Positions 5,872-11,146 of a DNA stretch of 11,146 bases are shown here, one piece after another; the stretch's first letter is position 1, and every line of letters starts with the position of its first letter. The DNA comes from Armatimonadota bacterium. GTDB taxonomy: Bacteria > Armatimonadota > Fimbriimonadia > Fimbriimonadales > ATM1. Location of the stretch: contig JACDEQ010000051.1 in the NCBI GenBank assembly GCA_013816225.1, positions 1 through 11,146 of the forward strand, read 5' to 3'. Both the position numbers and the translations under genes were made by a program. The notes under the pieces were generated by a model. That model made no database searches, was not told the origin of the DNA, and saw nothing but the letters and a program-made list of their open reading frames with translations.

Positions 5872-7277
5872 TGCTGGCGGCAGTGCTCGCCATCGCTTCG
5901 ATCTCCCAGGCAGCGCTCGAGATCAAAAATCTCGCAGTGTCGCCAGATGCTGCGATCCGATTGGAGCGCGTCGAGATCTCTTTCGACCTCGCCGGTTCTT
6001 TCAAGAACCCGTTCGACCCTCGGGAGATCGACGTTATGGCGACGGTCGAGGGTCCCGGTGGGACCGTGGCCGAAGTTCCGGGTTTCTTCGCATTTCCGGG
6101 ATGGAAAATAGCCTTCGCCCCGTGGACAGGGGGCAATTTCTATGTTTCGATCTCTTGCACGGATCGAATCGCGCGACTCGATTACAAGAAATTTCAGATA
6201 GAGGTCGCCCCTTTGCGGAAAAATTCCAAATGGCCCGCGGGGTTTCTTGAAACAAAGAAGAACAAGAAGTATTTTTCTATAGGCGGAAAGGGGTTATTTG
6301 TCGTCGCACGCGAAGGCACCTTGCCGGACCGGGCGAATACTTTGTTATTTCAACTCGGTGGCTCTTACCCGACGGAGGGTCCTATAGGTAATTATCGACT
6401 TGACCAATTCGACGGCATCGACAAAAACTTGGCGTCAGCAAAGGAAGAAAGGACCTACACTCTCTTATGCCTCGGTGCCGGCAGGGACCTAACGGGCGAA
6501 GGCTGGAAAGGAAACCCTTACAACAAGGTCAACGGTGGGCCATGCGAGACTCCTGAGGATTTCTGGACAAATCTCCAAGCCAGGGTTTATTTCAAGAAGT
6601 GGTTGCGTTATTTATTGGCGAGAACCAATGCGCATTGGTCGATGGGAGGGGTGCTTTTGTGGCGTGATAAGAGTGCGCCGAATTACTGGCTGGAGGAAAT
6701 GGCCGACGAGGTCTATGCTCTCCATCCTTATAGTATTCCGATTATTTCCCCCATTGAGGGCCCTTTTCAGGCGAGTGCAAAGGTTAATACCCTCTCCCTG
6801 CCTTCGGGAAATAGCGTGACGTATAAATTGCCACTTCTTACGATCGCGAGCGAAGTACGTGGCCTTTATCGGGCTTTGGTTCAGGGCGCGGCAGGCGCCA
6901 TTTCTCCAGTCCTCGCGACGCGTTCATTTGCGGAAAGGGGGAGCGCTCGGCCATTCTCGGAATTCGCGGAACGCTACGACTTGCTCAAGAGATCGTTTGA
7001 GTCGAAGCCGATGGTAACCGGGGCCGATTGCAAAGGATGGGCGCTTATCGACTCTAGAGGAGGTCCGGTGTACGTCGAGGCGAACGACGCGGAAGCGTTG
7101 GCGGGCACGGCGAAGCTGGCCGTGAGAAGCGGAGGCGACTACAAAATCACTTGGATTGACCCATTTACAGGAGTCAAAATCGGCGAAGGAGTTGCGAAAG
7201 CGGCGCAGGGCGCGCTCGTGATTGCGTATCCGGCTTTCGCAGACGGACTAGCCGGGCACCTCGAAAAATCCAATTGA
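5871..7277 (+). CDS. Secreted DUF5060/DUF4038-type glycoside-hydrolase-fold protein, probable pseudoenzyme
   Basis: The protein has 468 residues. A short uncharged signal peptide (about 1-15, MLAAVLAIASISQA) precedes an Ig-like DUF5060-type domain (about 25-112) with SFKNPFDPREIDV and GWKIAFAPWTGGNFYVSI. The middle (about 120-380) resembles the TIM barrel of DUF4038/GH5-like proteins. It keeps NPYNKVNGGPCETPEDFW (215-232), the FKKWLRYLLAR helix, and RALVQGAAGAISPV (334-347). The C-terminal domain (about 387-458), with DYKITWIDPFTGVKIGEG, is of the collagen-bind-2 kind. In relatives the helix is followed by a WNE motif and, later, GEFG, which carry the acid/base and nucleophile glutamates. Here these places read LLWRDKS (262-268) and LLTIASEVRG (322-331). 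The early barrel is also shortened. It probably binds glycan without cleaving it. The start overlaps the livG stop (TGATG); GGAG lies 10 nt upstream. Several stretches (around 6240-6840) use TTA, ATA and AGA codons more than the neighbours do. Domain names are from recall of the families. Confidence 0.75.
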   Translation: MLAAVLAIASISQAALEIKNLAVSPDAAIRLERVEISFDLAGSFKNPFDPREIDVMATVEGPGGTVAEVPGFFAFPGWKIAFAPWTGGNFYVSISCTDRIARLDYKKFQIEVAPLRKNSKWPAGFLETKKNKKYFSIGGKGLFVVAREGTLPDRANTLLFQLGGSYPTEGPIGNYRLDQFDGIDKNLASAKEERTYTLLCLGAGRDLTGEGWKGNPYNKVNGGPCETPEDFWTNLQARVYFKKWLRYLLARTNAHWSMGGVLLWRDKSAPNYWLEEMADEVYALHPYSIPIISPIEGPFQASAKVNTLSLPSGNSVTYKLPLLTIASEVRGLYRALVQGAAGAISPVLATRSFAERGSARPFSEFAERYDLLKRSFESKPMVTGADCKGWALIDSRGGPVYVEANDAEALAGTAKLAVRSGGDYKITWIDPFTGVKIGEGVAKAAQGALVIAYPAFADGLAGHLEKSN

Positions 7278-7299
7278 GTTCGCCCTGGAGGAAGCGTGA

Positions 7300-8106
7300 T
7301 TAATTGAGCCGATCTGCTTCGTCGACCAGCACTTGAAGCTGGCAGCGAACTCTCTCGGCATCCGCGGCATTTGGCCGTCGCTCCAAGTACTCACCCAAGA
7401 ATTTGCGAGCCATCCGGGAATCCCCGGCGCTGGCAGACACGACGCCGAGGTCGCGATACTCCTGCGCGCGCCCAGGTGTGAGGAGCAGCAGCTTTTCCTG
7501 AACGGCGGCAGCCCTGTCGAACTGTTCGCGAGTAAGAAAGCTGAGCTTGAGGTTGCTTAGCAACCGAAATATGATCTGCTTGGGCGAAGAAGCGCGACTC
7601 CACCGGCTCTTCCACTCGGATTGTTCGATCTTGCCCATGGTCCGACGGCGCGCCTGGGCTTCGTCGAGCACCTGCGCGCGGTTGTAAGTGTCGATGTAGT
7701 AACCGGTCGTTGCGTCCCGAACCATGAAATGCCCGGGAAGGGCAACTCCCTCAAAGCGCCAATCTTTGCGCGAAGCCATCTCCAAAAGGACAATGGAGAG
7801 AGAAATGGGCATTCCGCGCCGATGCTCGATGACGTGGTCGAGCAAATTGTTCCTCGGGTCGCCCTGATCGTCCCTGTCGCCACAGAAGCCGAGGTGATCC
7901 GAGAAGAAGCCCGATACTTCAGACAAATCTGGCCCCGCGGGAAAGTCGGAAGCAGTCTCTCTTATCCAGCGCAGGTAGTCCTTGACGATGGATTCGCTGC
8001 GGAACTCGGACGCGATCACGAGAGCGGCCTCGGCGAGCGAAATATGCTCCTCCGGGCCCCTTACGATATCCGCAAATCGCTGGAACGCCGTTTGACTACT
8101 GAACAT
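7300..8106 (-). CDS. sirB1: SirB1-family transglutaminase-like protein with TPR tail
   Basis: This 268-residue protein has almost the length of E. coli SirB1. The transglutaminase-like domain (about 25-150) holds the family signature: GDPRNNLLDHVIEHRRGMPISLSIV (82-106 overall), the motif EGVALPGHFMVR (119-130) with the presumed active-site His126, and YYIDTYN (136-142), where relatives have IDPF. No Cys is seen at the usual place, as is common in this family, so peptidase activity is doubtful. Residues 180-250 form one or two TPR-like repeats, such as LLTPGRAQEYRDLGVVSASAGDSRMA. The protein is cytoplasmic, and the precise role of the family is not settled. The ATG at 8106 has TTAGGA directly upstream and lies 28 nt after the LptD-like gene. 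Its stop faces the plus-strand operon end at only 22 nt. Confidence 0.88.
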   Translation of the reverse strand: MFSSQTAFQRFADIVRGPEEHISLAEAALVIASEFRSESIVKDYLRWIRETASDFPAGPDLSEVSGFFSDHLGFCGDRDDQGDPRNNLLDHVIEHRRGMPISLSIVLLEMASRKDWRFEGVALPGHFMVRDATTGYYIDTYNRAQVLDEAQARRRTMGKIEQSEWKSRWSRASSPKQIIFRLLSNLKLSFLTREQFDRAAAVQEKLLLLTPGRAQEYRDLGVVSASAGDSRMARKFLGEYLERRPNAADAERVRCQLQVLVDEADRLN

Positions 8107-8134
8107 TCCTAACCGAAAGACGAACCAAATCGGT

Positions 8135-9685
8135 CTATGGCGGCGGAAGATTTTCGCGCATTATTTCGCGGCGACGAAGCGCCTCGAAAAGCTTGTCCGC
8201 TCGCAGCGTGAAGCCCAAAGCGATCGTACCCGGGAAGCTTCTGTAGCTGAAGAACGGGCGGATGCAGTGCATCACTTGTCCGAAGCTCACTTCGAAGTCA
8301 TACCAGCGGCGCCGATCGAAGTCATATTTTAGGAGCAGAGACAAATCGGTGCTTGCGAAATCGAAGTCGGCGCGAAGGTGGGCGGCCTGCGTCGAATAGA
8401 GTCGGTCATTGTCGAATTGCGGCGTGCCCCATGTGGCCGCAGAGAAGTACCCTGCGCTCAAGCGCATTTGTTCGTTTGGCGAAAAAACCAAGGCTGCCAA
8501 GGGCCTCAGCCATCCGTATCCCTGGTCGCCGGCGAACAGTCCCAAGTCCGCCCGGAATCGCAGAGCCAGTTTCTTGCCTAGGGAGACGTCGGGCAGCAGC
8601 GCGGTCGCGCTGCCTTCCATCCGGTTTATCGCTTGGGATGTGAGGCGCTCTTTGACCAGGCCGTAACGCACCTGCGCCTCAGCTTTGATCGGTCCGAGCG
8701 AGCGCGCCATCTCGAATCCTGCAAAGATGGGTCTGTCGAGGGCTTCCGGGTCGCCGGGCCGCGCGCGGGTTCTGATATTCGAGGCGTGTCCGACAAAGGC
8801 CAGCGTCCTCTCCTGGCCTATATCTTCGTCTTCTTGCTTCGGGTCGACGACAATAACGTTGTCGAGGTAGCCGTCGCGGAACCGTTCCCTCTCCTCATTT
8901 CGCGGCACGACGATATCTCCGACGTCCCTGGCGCTGAGGTTGTAGCTGAGCGTAGTGTTGATCGATGGGATGCGGCTTTGACCTCCGCGCTGGTTGTAAA
9001 CGAACGACGTTCGATCCCCGAAGACAAGGGTGTTCTCCCACCGATAGCCGAACTTGAAGTCTTCTTCCACGCTTGGGACGGGCGATTGGATTCCTGTTTC
9101 GTTGCGGTTGAGCCCAACGCGGAAGAGAGGAATGGGCAATCGAAAGCCGCGCCCGAGTTCCAATGTCGAATTACGGGCCGAGACATAGCGGCCCGGCTTG
9201 ATGACTACGTCCTTGAGGAGGATTCTGTAATGTCCGAGGCACGTCGTAAACCATGCGTTCTTGAGGCGGAAAGTGTTGTCGCCGAACGTGAGCTCCTCGC
9301 CCTCGAAGATAGCTTCGTATGCCTTCAGCCTGATACCGCGAGCGTAGCCGTGCACCTTGTCCAGATAGTTGACGTAGATCTCGTCGGCCTCGAGGGTCCC
9401 GACCTCGTCGATTAGCTTTACCCCTTTTCTAAAAGAGGCCTCCTTCTTGAGGGTGTCGATTTCGGCTTCGTCAGCGGTAAGACGGGTCTGCTCGTAGGTG
9501 GCCACAACATTGCCGGTGAGGTGCGTGATTTGCCCGTCGACGTCGTGCGTGACTCGGTCCGCTTCGAGGGTGATTTTTCCGCTCACAATGCGGGGGCGCT
9601 GCGGCGCGACATATGCTGAAGGCTCGGACGACGTTGCCAACACTCGAATTTCGGGCGGCAGCGACGGGGTTTCACCTATCGGCAT
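8135..9685 (-). CDS. LptD/OstA-like outer-membrane lipopolysaccharide transport protein
   Basis: The protein has 516 residues. An LptA/OstA-like jellyroll region (about 35-135) shows the repeated pattern EADRVTHDV, THLTGNVVATYEQTRLTADEAEI and TLEADEIYVNY. Next comes the LptD-type junction TTCLGHYRILLKDVVIKPG (147-165) and SARNSTLELGRGFRLPIPLF (169-188). From about 205 to the end are alternating strands of an outer-membrane barrel, such as LSLLLKYDFDRRRWYDFEVSF. LptD inserts lipopolysaccharide into the outer leaflet. This copy is shorter than the E. coli protein (about 780 residues). The ATG at 9685 is the first possible start, because an in-frame TAA stands four codons before it. The N-terminus (MPIGETPSLPPEIRVLATSS) is not a recognisable signal peptide, which is odd for an exported protein. 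No clear Shine-Dalgarno is seen. It follows sufE by 26 nt. Confidence 0.75.
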   Translation of the reverse strand: MPIGETPSLPPEIRVLATSSEPSAYVAPQRPRIVSGKITLEADRVTHDVDGQITHLTGNVVATYEQTRLTADEAEIDTLKKEASFRKGVKLIDEVGTLEADEIYVNYLDKVHGYARGIRLKAYEAIFEGEELTFGDNTFRLKNAWFTTCLGHYRILLKDVVIKPGRYVSARNSTLELGRGFRLPIPLFRVGLNRNETGIQSPVPSVEEDFKFGYRWENTLVFGDRTSFVYNQRGGQSRIPSINTTLSYNLSARDVGDIVVPRNEERERFRDGYLDNVIVVDPKQEDEDIGQERTLAFVGHASNIRTRARPGDPEALDRPIFAGFEMARSLGPIKAEAQVRYGLVKERLTSQAINRMEGSATALLPDVSLGKKLALRFRADLGLFAGDQGYGWLRPLAALVFSPNEQMRLSAGYFSAATWGTPQFDNDRLYSTQAAHLRADFDFASTDLSLLLKYDFDRRRWYDFEVSFGQVMHCIRPFFSYRSFPGTIALGFTLRADKLFEALRRREIMRENLPPP

Positions 9686-9711
9686 TCGGCAAGTTTACAC
9701 CGTAGCGTGCG

Positions 9712-10134
9712 CTACTTGGCCGCGCGCCTGTTCGCAGCAGACCGCACCATGTTGATCATGCCGGTGAGTCCCATGGTCTTGCCCATCGAGAGCTCGTTGC
9801 CGAAAATCTCGAAAACGATGTCGTCCGACAGGGACGCAATTTCGGAAAGTGACATCTCGGGCAGAGCTTCATCGAGAATGGAAGCCAGGGCTTTCGCAGA
9901 TATTCCTTGCGGGTTCTCGACTGCAAAGTAGTACTTCAACGAGCCGTCCGGCTGGTCCATTACCCAAATGAAGGCTTCCGATTCGCAGCCCGGGACGCGG
10001 GCGCCTTCATCGAACGGCCGCGATGCCACTTCTGTGGGCACAGCCTGGAATCGATCCGCGATCGAAATCAGCGCTTCGATGCGGTCTTGGCGATCGAGCG
10101 AATTGAGGTTGTCGGCAATACCGCGCAGAGTCAC
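9712..10134 (-). CDS. sufE: SufE-family sulfur-transfer protein
   Basis: This protein of 140 residues has the usual SufE length. SufE accepts persulfide sulfur from the cysteine desulfurase SufS on a conserved Cys and passes it to the Fe-S cluster scaffold. The motif RVPGCESEAFIWV carries the expected Cys (residue 50 from this start). The C-terminal stretch NELSMGKTMGLTGMINMVRSAA matches the end of the family (normally GL..SR..G...M...I...A). The open frame reaches back to a GTG at 10167, inside the rhodanese gene. I chose the GTG at 10134 because it forms a 4-base overlap (GTGA) with the rhodanese stop and leaves a normal N-terminus. No sufS or sufBCD is in the window, so the desulfurase must be elsewhere, or the coupled rhodanese is a sulfur source. 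Confidence 0.87.
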   Translation of the reverse strand: MTLRGIADNLNSLDRQDRIEALISIADRFQAVPTEVASRPFDEGARVPGCESEAFIWVMDQPDGSLKYYFAVENPQGISAKALASILDEALPEMSLSEIASLSDDIVFEIFGNELSMGKTMGLTGMINMVRSAANRRAAK

Positions 10135-10988
10135 TTTTCGATAGGAGCGCCCACCAGGTTGCCCCACTCGGTCCAGCTTCCGTCGTAATTGCGGACGTTC
10201 GGGTATCCGAGCAGGTACTTCAACACGAACCAGGTGTGGCTGCTTCGCTCACCGATTCGGCAGTAGGCGACGACTTCCTTATTAGAAGACAACCCGGCGC
10301 CGCTTTCGTATATGCCGCGCAACTCGTCGGCGGTCTTGAACGAGCCGTCGTCCGGGTTGATCGCGGTCGCCCAAGGGACGCTTTTGGCCGTCGGAATATG
10401 CCCGCCTCGCAACGCGCCTTCGTTTGGAAACTCGGGCATGTGCAACCGCTCGCCGGTGTACTCTTGCGGGCTCCGCACATCGATGAGCGGATTCGCCGCG
10501 TCGAGGTGCGCGAAGACGTCGTTTCGAAATGCGCGGTTGGTTTTGTCGTCCCGCTCCTGCGCCGTATACTGCGTCGCTGGATACGAAGGCACGTCGCGAG
10601 TAAGCTCCCGGCCCTCCTTCTCCCATTTGATCCGGCCGCCGTCCATGACTTTCGCGTTGGTGTGTCCGAAAAGTTGAAATACCCAAAACGCATAAGTCGC
10701 CCACCAGTTGTTCCGGTCGCCGTAAAAGACGATCGTAGTTTCTGGCGTTACGCCAATTCTGGACATCAGGCTCTCGAAACCCGCGCGGTCCAGGTAATCG
10801 CGGCGCAGCTGATCGTTCAGATCGCGAGTCCAATCCACCTCGACGGCTCCGGGGATGTGCCCCGACGGGTAGAGAAGCGGGTCCTCGTTGGATTCGACAA
10901 TTCGAATGCCCGGGTCGTTCAAATGATCCGCGACCCAGGCGGTGGAGACAAGTGCCTCCGGATGCTTATAACCTCTATTTTCAATCAT
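10131..10988 (-). CDS. Two-domain rhodanese: thiosulfate sulfurtransferase
   Basis: This 285-residue cytoplasmic sulfurtransferase has the standard tandem rhodanese length. Its N-terminal, inactive domain (about 10-125) contains LYPSGHIPGAVEVDWTRDL (39-57) and FYGDRNNWWATYAFWVFQL (88-106). The C-terminal, catalytic domain (about 150-283) has NPLIDVRSPQEYTGE (166-180), the CH2B-like GHIPTAKSVPWA and the active loop CRIGERSSH starting at Cys243. That loop is the form typical of the actinobacterial CysA/SseA-like thiosulfate sulfurtransferases, not the CGSG loop of mercaptopyruvate enzymes. Thiosulfate is therefore the likelier donor, though activity cannot be read from sequence alone. The ATG at 10988 overlaps the upstream stop as ATGA, and AGGAAAGGA just before it is a strong Shine-Dalgarno. 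The stop overlaps the sufE start. Confidence 0.93.
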   Translation of the reverse strand: MIENRGYKHPEALVSTAWVADHLNDPGIRIVESNEDPLLYPSGHIPGAVEVDWTRDLNDQLRRDYLDRAGFESLMSRIGVTPETTIVFYGDRNNWWATYAFWVFQLFGHTNAKVMDGGRIKWEKEGRELTRDVPSYPATQYTAQERDDKTNRAFRNDVFAHLDAANPLIDVRSPQEYTGERLHMPEFPNEGALRGGHIPTAKSVPWATAINPDDGSFKTADELRGIYESGAGLSSNKEVVAYCRIGERSSHTWFVLKYLLGYPNVRNYDGSWTEWGNLVGAPIEK

Positions 10989-11146
10989 CGTCCTTTCCTC
11001 AAGTTATTAATCTCTTGCTCGGCGGCGTCCAGCTGTTTGATTTCCGCTAACGCGTCGCGAAGGTCGTCGATGGGAGTCGACAGCACCCTCCACTTGGAGT
11101 CGGTCGCACAATCTCTCGGCCACTTAGAATGTTCAAGGAGTAGTTT
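10985..11146 (-). CDS. C-terminal end of an unidentified protein, cut by the right window edge
   Basis: A minus-strand frame is open from the window edge to a TGA at 10987-10985 and gives 53 residues, beginning KLLLEHSKWPRDCATDSKWR and ending in QEINNLRKGR. The stop shares bases with the rhodanese ATG (ATGA), the same coupling used at the next junction, which is the main reason to accept it as a gene. The last 30 residues are charged and heptad-like (IDDLRDALAEIKQLDAAEQE), suggesting an amphipathic or coiled-coil helix. No family is recognised. The start and any promoter lie outside the window. Confidence 0.6.
   Translation of the reverse strand, partial: KLLLEHSKWPRDCATDSKWRVLSTPIDDLRDALAEIKQLDAAEQEINNLRKGR

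Noticed and set aside
7272..7308. Short inverted and direct repeats (CAATT with AATTG, AATTGAG twice) between the convergent genes, considered as a terminator
   Set aside because: The arms are only five AT-rich bases, there is no GC-rich stem and no T-run.
8633..9415. Plus-strand open frame of 260 codons opposite the LptD-like gene
   Set aside because: No recognisable domain, and the minus strand has clear OstA/LptD motifs. It is treated as a shadow.
9703..9714. Dyad TAGCG-TG-CGCTA at the sufE stop
   Set aside because: The two-base loop is too tight for a hairpin and the arms are short. A regulatory role inside an operon is unsupported.

Overview
The window has about 57-58% GC by eye and is densely coded. 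It looks like a chromosomal piece of a Gram-negative-type (diderm) bacterium from a deep-branching phylum. My best guess is Armatimonadota/Fimbriimonadales. The reasons are an LptD/OstA-like envelope protein, a lipoprotein solute-binding protein, short signal peptides with few or no positive charges, and a DUF5060/DUF4038-type secreted protein. The phylum guess is inference; no rRNA or other marker gene is present.

Layout. (1) Bases 1-1390 lie on the minus strand. They hold two adjacent TPR genes (929-1390, then 119-925) that look like a tandem duplication; the second copy has gained a membrane domain. A possible secreted-protein start (1-61) runs off the left edge. (2) Bases 1391-1517 form a divergent intergenic region. 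It carries a -10 element, a perfect AGGAGG Shine-Dalgarno, and an unusual set of interleaved inverted repeats. In RNA these can form a hairpin whose loop pairs with the bases just before the Shine-Dalgarno, i.e. a possible pseudoknot switch. (3) Bases 1518-7277 on the plus strand are a tightly coupled branched-chain amino-acid-type ABC transporter operon: binding lipoprotein (livK-like), permeases livH and livM, ATPase livG. Where livF would be expected, the operon instead continues with a secreted glycoside-hydrolase-fold protein. This protein keeps the family framework but seems to have lost both catalytic glutamates. LivM carries an extra membrane block of about 130 residues. (4) Bases 7300-11146 on the minus strand are a second compact operon. 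In transcription order it holds an unidentified gene cut by the right edge, a two-domain rhodanese, SufE, an LptD-like barrel protein without a visible signal peptide, and a SirB1-family protein.

How the genes work together. The plus-strand operon would capture amino acids (or small amides or related solutes) with a membrane-anchored lipoprotein and import them through LivHM driven by LivG. A LivF partner would have to come from elsewhere, or LivG would act alone. Translation is coupled across the operon: junctions of TAATG, a 3-nt gap, ATGA and TGATG. In the minus-strand operon, rhodanese and SufE are coupled by an ATG-to-stop style overlap (GTGA) and share persulfide-sulfur chemistry. The LptD-like and SirB1 genes follow at 26-28 nt and have no obvious functional link to them.

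No rRNA, tRNA, CRISPR array, insertion sequence or convincing intrinsic terminator was seen. No gene-free stretch exceeds 130 bases.
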